Below the pieces are notes generated by a model. It saw nothing but the letters and a program-made list of their open reading frames with translations. It did no database searches and had not been told where the DNA came from. Source: Gammaproteobacteria bacterium (lineage in GTDB: Bacteria > Pseudomonadota > Gammaproteobacteria > Pseudomonadales > Pseudohongiellaceae). From it: 64,000 nt of DNA. A program made the position numbers and the translations under genes. The stretch is taken from assembly GCA_028818225.1 (NCBI GenBank), contig JAPPOG010000069.1:1-64000 (forward strand), given 5' to 3'. Of the stretch, positions 56,787 to 64,000 are shown piece after piece (position 1 is the stretch's first letter; the number at the start of each line of letters is the position of its first letter).

Positions 56787-58877
56787 ATGAATAAGCAAGA
56801 AAACTTTGTGATTCTGTCTTTTGCTACCTTATTTCTGAGTACTGTTGCTACGGTTACGCTTGCGCAATCCACTGTGGTAAACGATGAGGCGATTGCAAAT
56901 TCCGATCAGAGCGGTAACTGGTTAGCCTACGGACGTACTCACAGCGAGCAACGCTTTAGTCCCCTCAATCAGATCACCAGGGAGAATGTAACCAACTTAC
57001 AACCGGACTGGTATTTTCCTGTTCCTAACAGTCGCAGTTTGGTTTCAACGCCGCTGGTTGTTGATGGTGTGATTTATTTTATCGCCAGCCTGAATGTAGT
57101 CAGAGCGTTAGATGCGACTTCCGGCGAAGAAATCTGGTCTTTCAATCCCCAAGTTGGACAGGTAGCGCCGGAGCGCATGCGTGCCGGTTGGGACAATAGT
57201 CGCGGTATATCTATCTGGGAAAACAAGCTATTCGTGGCTACCTGGGATGGGCGCTTGATCAGCTTGGACCGCACCAATGGCGAGCAACTGTGGAGTACCC
57301 AGACTATCGATCCGGAACTGGCCATGTATGTCACTGGTGCGCCCAAAGCCTTTAAGGGAAAAGTGTTAGTTGGCAATGGCGGCACGGAAAACGGACCGAA
57401 CCGCGGTTACGTGACGGCTTATGATGCCAATACCGGGGAGCAAGCCTGGCGCTTCTGGATTGTGCCTGGAAATCCTGCCGATGGTTTCGAAGACGAAGCC
57501 ATGGAAATGGCTGCGGAAACCTGGACCGGTGAATGGTGGCGTCATGGCGGTGGCGGAAACTCCTGGCATGGCTGGACTTACGATGCGGAACTGAACCAGC
57601 TCTATATAGGAACTGGTAACGGTTCGCCCTGGAATAGAAAGATTCGTAGTCCTGATGGTGGCGATAATTTATTCCTGGATTCCATCGTTGCCCTGGATCC
57701 TGATTCCGGTGAATACCTCTGGCATCATCAGAATACGCCGGGCGAAACCTGGGACTACAATTCCAACATGGATATCGTGCTTGCTGATTTGGTAATCGAT
57801 GGTGAGACGATTAAAGCCTTGATGCAGGCGCCGAAAAACGGATTTTTCTATGTGATTAATCGTGAAAACGGTGAACTCTTATCGGCAGAAAAAATTACCG
57901 AAGTCACCTGGGCATCACATTACGATATTGAGACAGCACGACCAGTGGAGCTTCCCGGGGTCAGATACGAAACCGAAGCGATTCGAATCTCACCGGGACC
58001 GATTGGTGCCCATAGCTGGCATGCCATGTCATTCAACCCAAATACCGGGCTTGCCTATATACCTTCAATTCATTCCTCCACTATTTATGGAGATCAAGGT
58101 ATCGATTTAGAAGGTTTCGAACGGGAACAATGGCGCCTGAATACGGGCGTGAATTCCATGCCGGGAGGTAACACCCGTGATGATGCACCTGCCTCATTAC
58201 AGGCCTGGGATCCGATTCGTCAGGAACAGGTATGGGAAGTGTTGGCAGATTCCAACTGGAATGCTGGCACCCTGACAACTGCAACTAATTTACTTTTCCA
58301 GGGGCGAGCAGATGGCCACTTGCTTGCCTATGATGCCGAAACTGGCGAAGAGCTGTGGGATTATGACCTCGGATTGGGAATCTCCGCACCACCCATCACT
58401 TACCAGATTGATGGCAAGCAATACCTGGCATTACTGGTTGGCTGGGGTGGATCCATGGCGGCACTGGGTGGGTCTGCCGCAGCGGAGCAGGGATGGTCTT
58501 ATGGTGCACAGGAACGTCGTCTGGTTGCCTTTTCATTAGAAGGCACAGCAGTTTTGCCGCGACAGCCGCCACCATTGATCCCACAGCCGCTTCCTTCGTC
58601 TGACTTTATTGTTAATTTTGATCTGGCAGAGCAGGGCGGACAGGAGTTCAACGGTACCTGCAGTATGTGTCACGGTGGTGGAGCGATTGCAGCAGGTATT
58701 GCACCGGATTTAAGAGCTTCAGGTATCCCCCTTTCTCGGGAAGCCTTCGAAAACGTGGTGCGAAACGGTGCATTGTCTGATAATGGCATGCCCATTTATA
58801 AAGACTTGAATGATGAGCAGCTGGAATCACTGCGTCACTATATTCGCGCCCAGGCGGAAGCAGCACTGGCGCAGTAA
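56787..58877 (+). CDS. PQQ-dependent alcohol dehydrogenase with C-terminal cytochrome c
   Basis: 696 residues from ATG 56787 (TTGGAG upstream). Signal peptide about 1-28, PQQ propeller to about 600, then a cytochrome c domain with CSMCH at Cys625-Cys628-His629 and a likely Met ligand in NGMPIYKDL. First-blade start WLAYGRTHSEQRFSPLNQIT and catalytic-side TPGETWDYNSNMD are type II quinohemoprotein alcohol dehydrogenase features. The adjacent-cysteine pair (disulfide ring) of classical methanol/ethanol dehydrogenases is absent. It delivers electrons through its own heme to the periplasmic chain; the alcohol substrate is unknown. Confidence 0.88.
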   Translation: MNKQENFVILSFATLFLSTVATVTLAQSTVVNDEAIANSDQSGNWLAYGRTHSEQRFSPLNQITRENVTNLQPDWYFPVPNSRSLVSTPLVVDGVIYFIASLNVVRALDATSGEEIWSFNPQVGQVAPERMRAGWDNSRGISIWENKLFVATWDGRLISLDRTNGEQLWSTQTIDPELAMYVTGAPKAFKGKVLVGNGGTENGPNRGYVTAYDANTGEQAWRFWIVPGNPADGFEDEAMEMAAETWTGEWWRHGGGGNSWHGWTYDAELNQLYIGTGNGSPWNRKIRSPDGGDNLFLDSIVALDPDSGEYLWHHQNTPGETWDYNSNMDIVLADLVIDGETIKALMQAPKNGFFYVINRENGELLSAEKITEVTWASHYDIETARPVELPGVRYETEAIRISPGPIGAHSWHAMSFNPNTGLAYIPSIHSSTIYGDQGIDLEGFEREQWRLNTGVNSMPGGNTRDDAPASLQAWDPIRQEQVWEVLADSNWNAGTLTTATNLLFQGRADGHLLAYDAETGEELWDYDLGLGISAPPITYQIDGKQYLALLVGWGGSMAALGGSAAAEQGWSYGAQERRLVAFSLEGTAVLPRQPPPLIPQPLPSSDFIVNFDLAEQGGQEFNGTCSMCHGGGAIAAGIAPDLRASGIPLSREAFENVVRNGALSDNGMPIYKDLNDEQLESLRHYIRAQAEAALAQ

Positions 58878-58924
58878 CTCGTTTTGTCGGTTTTATAAAC
58901 AGGTTTTATGACTAGAAGCATGAC

Positions 58925-59767
58925 ATGACAGAGGTAGTAGCCGCGATTCAGATGGTAAGCACAGGGGATGTGGACGCCAATCTCGCCGCTGCAGCGCAAC
59001 TAATCACTGAAGCTGCTGGCGCCAATGCTAAATTGGTTTCTCTTCCGGAAGTGTTTGCGGTGCTCGAAGGTGGACCCATGCAGCGCTTTGGGGAAATTGA
59101 GGGATCCGGAAAAATTCAGGATTTCCTTTCCTCCCAAGCCAAGCAACATGGACTGATTCTCGTTGGTGGGACGATTCCATTATTGTCCCGACCGAACACC
59201 AGCCCTGCCGACGCCAATCATATGATCACAGACGGGCGAGTGCGGCCCGCCTGCCTGGTTTACGGTAGCGACGGTAAACAAATCGCCCGCTATGACAAAA
59301 TGCATTTATTTGATGTCAAAGTGGCAGACCAACAGGCTAATTATTCTGAATCCCGCAGTTATGAGCCTGGCGATGAAATCGTAAGCCTGCCAACTGAAAC
59401 AGGGCACCTGGGTTTGACGGTGTGCTATGACTTGCGTTTCCCGGAGTTGTATCGCGAACTATTCAAACGGGGCGCCGAAATAGTCACGGTGCCTTCGGCT
59501 TTTACAGTTGTGACTGGTAAAGCCCATTGGGAAACCTTGATAAGGGCGCGGGCCATTGAGAACCAGTGCTATATCGTCGCCGCCGCCCAGGGTGGCAAGC
59601 ACAACGAGAAACGTGAAACCTGGGGACATACAATGATCGTCGATCCATGGGGAACTGTGCTTGACAGTATAGAGAGCGGTGCGGGAGTAGCAGTGGCTAC
59701 AATAGATCTCGAAAAACTTCGAGAAATCCGCGAAAAAATGCCCATCGCAGATCAGTTTCGACTGTAG
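58925..59767 (+). CDS. carbon-nitrogen hydrolase, Nit1/Nit2-like
   Basis: 280 residues, cytosolic. The nitrilase triad is Glu42 (SLPEVF), Lys125 (YDKMHLFDV) and Cys167 (TVCYDLRFPELYR). The closest known types are deaminated-glutathione amidase and omega-amidase, metabolite-repair enzymes. In Pseudomonas the same gene follows yhdP directly (PA4475-like); here it is separated from yhdP by the inserted block, and no tldD follows. Confidence 0.9.
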   Translation: MTEVVAAIQMVSTGDVDANLAAAAQLITEAAGANAKLVSLPEVFAVLEGGPMQRFGEIEGSGKIQDFLSSQAKQHGLILVGGTIPLLSRPNTSPADANHMITDGRVRPACLVYGSDGKQIARYDKMHLFDVKVADQQANYSESRSYEPGDEIVSLPTETGHLGLTVCYDLRFPELYRELFKRGAEIVTVPSAFTVVTGKAHWETLIRARAIENQCYIVAAAQGGKHNEKRETWGHTMIVDPWGTVLDSIESGAGVAVATIDLEKLREIREKMPIADQFRL

Positions 59768-59830
59768 CTTGCGAACTACAAGAACCTTCCTTTATGATTC
59801 TGCGTTGCCAGTTTCTTCAGGAGTACCACC

Positions 59831-60571
59831 ATCAACAAGAGTCTTGTAAGCAACCTCTTTGCCGCTGTCCTGATTCTCATTGGCCTGACCATTACCGGTA
59901 CTTACCAGGTTTATATCCTGAACACAGGCCTGTTCGCCCTCTCCGGCGGAATTACCAATTGGTTAGCGGTGCACATGCTGTTCGAGCGGGTGCCGGGCCT
60001 CTATGGTTCCGGTGTGATTCCCCTGCGCTTCGAAGAATTCAAGGTGGGTATCCGCAAGCTGATCATGGATCAGTTTTTTAACAGTGCCGATCTCGAAGCG
60101 TTTTTTCATGGTGCCGGAGATACCAGCGAAAGAATTGGTGCTTCCCTAAAGCAAGCCATTGATGATCTCGATCTTGACACAGCTTTCGAGTCTTTGCTCG
60201 ATGTCATCATGACTTCATCATTCAGTGGCATGTTAAATATGGTTGGTGGTCGTGATGCGCTTAATCCATTGAAATCTCCGTTTGTGGCAAAGATGCGTGA
60301 TTACTTCGAGAATCAATTTGCCAATTCCGGTTTCCAGGACCAGATCCATGACGCTCTGAAAAATGCTTTGGACGATGAAGCCATTCGCCAAAAAGTGGCG
60401 GAATTGATCGATCAGCGACTGGACCAGATGACACCGCAAATGGTGAAGGAGATTATTCAGGAAATGATTCGCAAACACCTGGGTTGGCTAGTGGTATGGG
60501 GATGTGCTTTCGGTGGCTTAATCGGCCTGATGGTAACCATTATCTCGAATATACAGAGTTGGAGTTTGTGA
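59831..60571 (+). CDS. DUF445-family membrane protein, apparent ATC start
   Basis: 246 residues if started at ATC 59831. AGGAG (59819-59823) lies seven bases upstream, and the product starts (M)NKSLVSNLFAAVLILIGL, a normal N-terminal membrane helix. The conserved segment ALSGGITNWLAVHMLFERVPGLYGSGVIPLRFEEFK follows. An in-frame stop lies at 59795, and the first standard start (GTG 59969) falls inside that conserved segment, so translation must begin upstream. The middle is helical and probably coiled coil, and a second membrane helix lies near the C-terminus (LVVWGCAFGGLIGLMVTII). The role of DUF445 in envelope biology is not established. Confidence 0.88.
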   Translation: MNKSLVSNLFAAVLILIGLTITGTYQVYILNTGLFALSGGITNWLAVHMLFERVPGLYGSGVIPLRFEEFKVGIRKLIMDQFFNSADLEAFFHGAGDTSERIGASLKQAIDDLDLDTAFESLLDVIMTSSFSGMLNMVGGRDALNPLKSPFVAKMRDYFENQFANSGFQDQIHDALKNALDDEAIRQKVAELIDQRLDQMTPQMVKEIIQEMIRKHLGWLVVWGCAFGGLIGLMVTIISNIQSWSL

Positions 60572-60773
60572 CTTACGGATTGCCAGGATTGACCATTACT
60601 TTTATCTCCAGTTTGAAATTGATCAATTTTTAACCAGAAGCTTCCTTATACTTGACCCCCCATTCAATTTTACTGTGCTGTTTCAGCGCACTCGCATTCC
60701 TTTTCATGCTTTTGGATACAATTTTTTTGAAAAATTAATCGAATAAAAATAATTTTAAAATTTTGAGACCCGG

Positions 60774-60805
60774 TTGATGTAAATCAAAAATGGCTGTAAT
60801 ACAAT
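60774..60805 (+). promoter_or_regulatory. FNR/ANR palindrome overlapping a possible promoter
   Basis: TTGATGTAAATCAA at 60774-60787 is a perfect FNR consensus. Its left half doubles as a -35-like TTGATG; 17 bases further lies TAATAC (60797-60802), overlapping TACAAT (60800-60805). With either -10, the palindrome is centred about -28 to -32, which predicts repression rather than class II activation. Confidence 0.5.
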
Positions 60806-60832
60806 AGCGCGCTCTCAAATTCTGGACAGAAT

Positions 60833-60867
60833 GAAACGGCATGCACAAAGGCCGTTTCGTTTTTTTA
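60833..60867 (+). terminator. intrinsic terminator, possible end of a small RNA
   Basis: GAAACGGC (60833-60840) pairs with GCCGTTTC (60851-60858) across a 10-base loop and is followed by a T run (60860-60866). It ends either a ~55-base RNA started near 60810 or read-through from the DUF445 gene. Confidence 0.75.
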
Positions 60868-60913
60868 TAGCTCTCGATTTTAAATTTTTGGATAGTATTA
60901 CTGAGTAAGTGTT

Positions 60914-61501
60914 ATGGCGAGACCAGTCGAATTCGATGAAAACAAAGTATTAAATAGTGCAATGGAGCAGTTTTGGCGAGAGGGATACGAAGCGAGTTCG
61001 GTCCAAAAACTTTTAGACTGCACAGGAATTAATAGAGGCACTCTCTATAATTCTTTTGGTGATAAAGACACCTTTTTTAAATCCTGTGTCGATCAGTATC
61101 ACAAGATTATCGACAAGCAAATTGAAAGTTCGTTAAAAAATCCGGAGCTGAATGCCTGGGATTCGATTAATGCGTATTTCGACGAAGCAGTTCTGAATAT
61201 TTCTAACAAGCATCGTTCAATGGGGTGTCTGTTGGTTAATTCTCTTTGTGAAAGTATTAACTATGACAAGGATATGAAGAAGGTTGTGCGTGGGTCTCTT
61301 GCGACTATTCGCAAAGCGATTGTTGCCCGTTTAAAGGAAGCACAGAAAAAAAGTAAATTGAAGAAAGGTGTAAGCGTCGAGTTTGCTGCCGACGTATTAA
61401 TGAACACGCTACACGGAGTTCGGGTAAATTCCAGAGATGGCAAGAACAACCGCCAGCTGAAAGAGCTTATCAAGCACAGCATTAATACGTTAAAAAAATA
61501 A
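60914..61501 (+). CDS. TetR/AcrR-family transcriptional regulator
   Basis: 195 residues. N-terminal DNA-binding domain with RPVEFDENKVLNSAMEQFWREGYEASSVQKLL, recognition helix around INRGTLYNSFGDKDTFF (about 35-52), and a C-terminal ligand domain (MGCLLVNSLCES, then a basic helical end). The MGCLLVN segment is frequent in regulators of the NemR/AcuR-like branch. It is locally more AT-rich than neighbours. Its target may be itself or the ExbD gene downstream; no operator could be fixed. Confidence 0.92.
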   Translation: MARPVEFDENKVLNSAMEQFWREGYEASSVQKLLDCTGINRGTLYNSFGDKDTFFKSCVDQYHKIIDKQIESSLKNPELNAWDSINAYFDEAVLNISNKHRSMGCLLVNSLCESINYDKDMKKVVRGSLATIRKAIVARLKEAQKKSKLKKGVSVEFAADVLMNTLHGVRVNSRDGKNNRQLKELIKHSINTLKK

Positions 61502-61603
61502 CTCATCCCCACTAATATGGTGGGCAGCAATGCTTGCTTTAAAAGGGCAGCACATGGCGTCCTTTCTTATTTTTGCAGAATCTACAAAGCCTTAGCGGCG
61601 CTG

Positions 61604-61631
61604 TTGCTTCTCGCCAATTGGCTGATATACT
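61604..61631 (+). promoter_or_regulatory. candidate sigma-70 promoter of the ExbD gene
   Basis: TTGCTT (61604-61609) and TATACT (61626-61631) are 16 bases apart, predicting a start near 61638 and a leader of about 47 bases. The palindrome CCAATTGG (61614-61621) lies in the spacer, where a repressor could bind. Confidence 0.5.
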
Positions 61632-61684
61632 CTCGAATCTATTCAGTTGTAAGCCTGTAAATTCAGGCTAGACAGGACAGAGAA

Positions 61685-62107
61685 ATGAAAAAAATCGCCG
61701 GTCGCAAATCGCAAGATGATGCTAAAATTGATTTAACACCCATGCTCGATGTGGTGTTTATCCTCCTTATTTTCTTCGTTGTTACCGCTACCTTTCTTTC
61801 AGAAACTGCTATTAGCGCAGCGAGTAGTGACAACAATAATGATAATCCTCCACCGCCAGAAGATGATGCTCCCCGCAATATTCTGTTCGAAATTGGTGCG
61901 AACAACGAGATCATCCTGAACGGTAATCCACGTCCAATTATTGCTACGCAGATACGGTCTAATATCGACCAGCTAAAAGCAGAAAATCCAGCGGCTTCTG
62001 TCATCATTCAGCCGGATAATGATTCCGATGTGTCAACCCTGGTAATGATCATGGATGCGGCGCGACAGGCAGGAATGGCAAATATTTCGATTGTTGAACC
62101 CAGATAA
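61685..62107 (+). CDS. ExbD/TolR-family energy-transduction protein (orphan)
   Basis: 140 residues. Short basic cytosolic start, then a single membrane helix beginning DLTPMLDVVFILLIFFVVTATF with the proton-path Asp22. A Pro/Asn-rich linker and a periplasmic domain (EIILNGNPRPI, SVIIQPDNDSDVSTLVMIMDAARQAGM) follow. ExbD works with ExbB and TonB, but neither is adjacent; its partners must be elsewhere or the protein acts with another motor. It is a single-gene unit between a promoter and a terminator. Confidence 0.9.
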   Translation: MKKIAGRKSQDDAKIDLTPMLDVVFILLIFFVVTATFLSETAISAASSDNNNDNPPPPEDDAPRNILFEIGANNEIILNGNPRPIIATQIRSNIDQLKAENPAASVIIQPDNDSDVSTLVMIMDAARQAGMANISIVEPR

Positions 62108-62131
62108 TCTAAGCAGTACTCAAAATTAAGA

Positions 62132-62163
62132 AAAACGCATCTTCTTCGAAGATGCGTTTTTTG
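62132..62163 (+). terminator. intrinsic terminator after the ExbD gene
   Basis: A perfect 13-bp stem (62132-62144 with 62148-62160) with a 3-base loop runs into a T run (62157-62163). It is strong and T-flanked on the right; the A run on the left would also permit leftward termination. Confidence 0.88.
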
Positions 62164-62200
62164 TTTATATAGCTTTTAAATTGACAATGACTAAACGGCC

Positions 62201-64000
62201 ATGAAAAACCGCTGGGATGAAGACAGGCTAAACCAGATCGGCAACGATCCAGTCGAATTGCGCGTTCTTACTTCTAATTTACTGGGCGAAGAAGAGGATC
62301 TGGTGCTTCATGGTGGCGGTAATACTTCCGTGAAGGGTGAGTTAGAAACCATTTTCGGTGAAAAAGAAAAAGTATTATTCGTAAAAGGTTCGGGCTGGGA
62401 TCTTCGTACCATTAAGGCGGCTGGTTTTCCTCCGGTCAAACTAGAATACTTATTGCGCCTGGGTGAATTAGAAGCATTAAGCGACAGTGAAATGATGCGG
62501 CAATTACGCCTGGCATTGCTCGATCCTCAGGGGCCGACACCCTCAGTCGAAGCGATTCTCCATGCGTTAATCCCTCATCGCTTTGTAGATCATAGTCATG
62601 CTGATGCGGTCGTTGCCATTAGCAATACGCCTAATGGTGAAGAACATTTAAAACAAATTTATGGCGATGAAGTGCTGATATTGCCTTACATTATGCCCGG
62701 GTTTATCCTGGCGCGGCAGGTGGCGGAGGCGACCAGATCGCTAGACTGGTCTACTCTGAAAGGCATCATATTACTGCATCATGGAATTTTTACTTTTCAT
62801 GAAGACGCAAAAACCAGTTATGAAAATATGATCGAACTGGTGGGCCGGGCAGAAGAGTTTCTGGCCAGCAATACTGATGCCAGCACTGTGGCGAAGAGAG
62901 ACTATGCCTGTACCAATGAAGATTGTTTGCAGTTAGCGCAGTTGCGTAAAGCGGCCGGTGCGATGTTCGGCAATCCGGTATTAGTCAGAATGGATAATTC
63001 GGTTGAGGCGACTGGTTTTGCTGCACTAGCCAATGTTGCCGATCTCGCAACCCGGGGACCACTGACGCCAGATCATACTATTCACGCCAAGGCCTTTGCC
63101 GCGATCTTCGAAAATGATCCTGCAGCGGAACTTATTGATTTTGAGCAGGCTTATCGTGACTATTTTGAAGAACATGCCATGGAAGAGCATCAATGCCTGG
63201 ATACTATGCCGCGTTATGCCGTCTGGAAAAACAAAGGCATGGTTTACCTGGCCGGAAATCGCAAGCGCCTGGAAATAGTAAAAGATATCACTCAACATAC
63301 GGTGCGGGCGATTCAGCAGGGTGAGGCGCTGGGTGCCTGGCAGGCCTTGCCGAAGTCAGACCTGTTTGACGTGGAATACTGGGAACTGGAACAGGCAAAA
63401 CTGAAAAGTGGCGCAAAGCGCGCAGAATTTGAGGGCAAGGTAGCATTAGTCACCGGAGCTGCTTCGGGAATTGGCGCCGCCTGTGTCGAGGAATTGATTG
63501 GACGAGGAGCAGCGGTTATCGCCCTGGATATCGATGAGAATCTGGATAACAAGTTCGCTGATGCCAGTGTGCTGAAAATACACTGCGATGTAACCGATGG
63601 TGATTCCATAAAAACAACCTTAATGCAGGGGGTTCAGCATTTCGGTGGTATCGATATCCTGATAAGCAATGCCGGAAATTTTCCTAACAGCCAGAACATC
63701 GATGCCATGGATGATGGCAACTGGGAGAAATCCCTGGAGCTCAATTTGAGTTCCCACATGCGAGTCATGCGTGCCTGCCTGCCATTTTTAAAGGAAGGCT
63801 TCGATCCTGCGATCGTAATTGTTGCTTCAAAAAACGTGCCAGCGCCGGGTCCCGGAGCGGCCGCTTATTCCACAGCCAAAGCAGGATTAACCCAAATGGC
63901 GAGAGTTGCAGCATTGGAATTGGGTGTCGAAGGCATTCGGGTTAACGTGCTGCATCCCAATGCGGTATATGACACGGCGATCTGGACCGAGGAGGTACTG
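62201..64000 (+). CDS. bifunctional class II aldolase / short-chain dehydrogenase (3' end beyond window)
   Basis: An open frame of 600 codons runs from ATG 62201 off the right edge. The first ~400 residues are a class II (zinc) aldolase: GGGNTSVKG, metal His pair in DHSHADAV (131, 133) and a further ligand region LLHHGIFTF. A short-chain dehydrogenase follows from about residue 408: KVALVTGAASGIG (NAD loop), ISNAGNF, and the catalytic YSTAKAG. This fusion is known as rhamnulose-1-phosphate aldolase/lactaldehyde-dehydrogenase-type, usually ~680 residues, so about 80 are missing. The ribosome site is weak. It is separated from the ExbD gene by a strong terminator. Confidence 0.9.
   Translation, partial: MKNRWDEDRLNQIGNDPVELRVLTSNLLGEEEDLVLHGGGNTSVKGELETIFGEKEKVLFVKGSGWDLRTIKAAGFPPVKLEYLLRLGELEALSDSEMMRQLRLALLDPQGPTPSVEAILHALIPHRFVDHSHADAVVAISNTPNGEEHLKQIYGDEVLILPYIMPGFILARQVAEATRSLDWSTLKGIILLHHGIFTFHEDAKTSYENMIELVGRAEEFLASNTDASTVAKRDYACTNEDCLQLAQLRKAAGAMFGNPVLVRMDNSVEATGFAALANVADLATRGPLTPDHTIHAKAFAAIFENDPAAELIDFEQAYRDYFEEHAMEEHQCLDTMPRYAVWKNKGMVYLAGNRKRLEIVKDITQHTVRAIQQGEALGAWQALPKSDLFDVEYWELEQAKLKSGAKRAEFEGKVALVTGAASGIGAACVEELIGRGAAVIALDIDENLDNKFADASVLKIHCDVTDGDSIKTTLMQGVQHFGGIDILISNAGNFPNSQNIDAMDDGNWEKSLELNLSSHMRVMRACLPFLKEGFDPAIVIVASKNVPAPGPGAAAYSTAKAGLTQMARVAALELGVEGIRVNVLHPNAVYDTAIWTEEVL

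Larger units (their letters stand above)
60572..60913. other. 342-base spacer with FNR palindrome and terminator
   Basis: No protein-coding gene. AT-rich from about 60715 to 60770. It contains a perfect FNR palindrome, a possible promoter and an intrinsic terminator (annotated separately), in an order that would produce a short RNA or simply end the DUF445 transcript before the TetR gene. Confidence 0.5.

Overview
The window looks like a chromosomal segment of a Gammaproteobacterium. The evidence is gene order: lolB-ispE-tRNA-Gln-prs-rplY-pth-ychF running left, divergent from hemA-prfA-prmC-moeB, and gatCAB running left, divergent from mreBCD-maf-rng-yhdP. This is the arrangement known from Pseudomonas and relatives. 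Base composition is moderate. Secreted quinoproteins, cupins, metallohydrolases and DUF6152/DUF6644 proteins are abundant, which I associate with uncultured marine Pseudomonadales-like lineages (OM182 or Pseudohongiella-type). That finer placement is inference. No phage, insertion sequence with transposase, or CRISPR array is visible.

Layout. 1-24.8 kb is an accessory region made almost entirely of exported enzymes. It holds an alpha/beta hydrolase, an SGNH hydrolase and a large zinc metalloprotease. A leftward amidohydrolase plus PQQ-dehydrogenase pair follows, then a rightward run of SRPBCC, cupin, NTF2-like, cupin and PQQ-dehydrogenase genes. Next come three copies of a small membrane protein family (13.6-18.8 kb), a RidA-like protein, a Tat-exported gluconate-dehydrogenase-type small subunit with its GMC flavoprotein, a truncated hemoglobin, and a thioredoxin-like protein beside a beta-propeller protein. 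The region ends with a repeat-rich secreted protein and a small gene bracketed by two near-identical 71-bp palindromes beside tRNA-Met.

25-52 kb is core: M20 peptidase, ychF, pth, rplY, prs, tRNA-Gln, ispE, lolB, a TPR lipoprotein, hemA, prfA, prmC, moeB, an rhlB-like helicase, a PA4642-like gene, gatBAC, mreBCD, maf, rng and yhdP. It serves translation and its quality control, tetrapyrrole, isoprenoid and PRPP supply, outer-membrane lipoprotein sorting, and cell shape. 52.2-58.9 kb is a second accessory block (PD40 propeller, DUF6152, DUF6644 pair, cyclase-family hydrolase, PQQ-dehydrogenase with cytochrome c). It separates yhdP from the nitrilase gene that normally follows it. 58.9-64 kb holds the nitrilase, a DUF445 protein, a TetR regulator, an orphan ExbD and the start of an aldolase/short-chain-dehydrogenase fusion cut by the window edge.

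Most notable points. (1) mreC and the DUF445 gene each have a good Shine-Dalgarno followed at normal spacing by ATC, with no ATG/GTG/TTG compatible with the conserved N-terminus, so both appear to start with AUC. (2) There are two perfect FNR/ANR palindromes. One sits in an ideal class II promoter geometry; the other lies next to an intrinsic terminator and could mark a small RNA. (3) The 71-bp palindromes resemble REP elements mobilised by Y1 (RAYT) transposases and flank a small unknown gene. (4) Three paralogues of an unnamed single-helix protein share a nearly constant N-terminus and have divergent C-termini.
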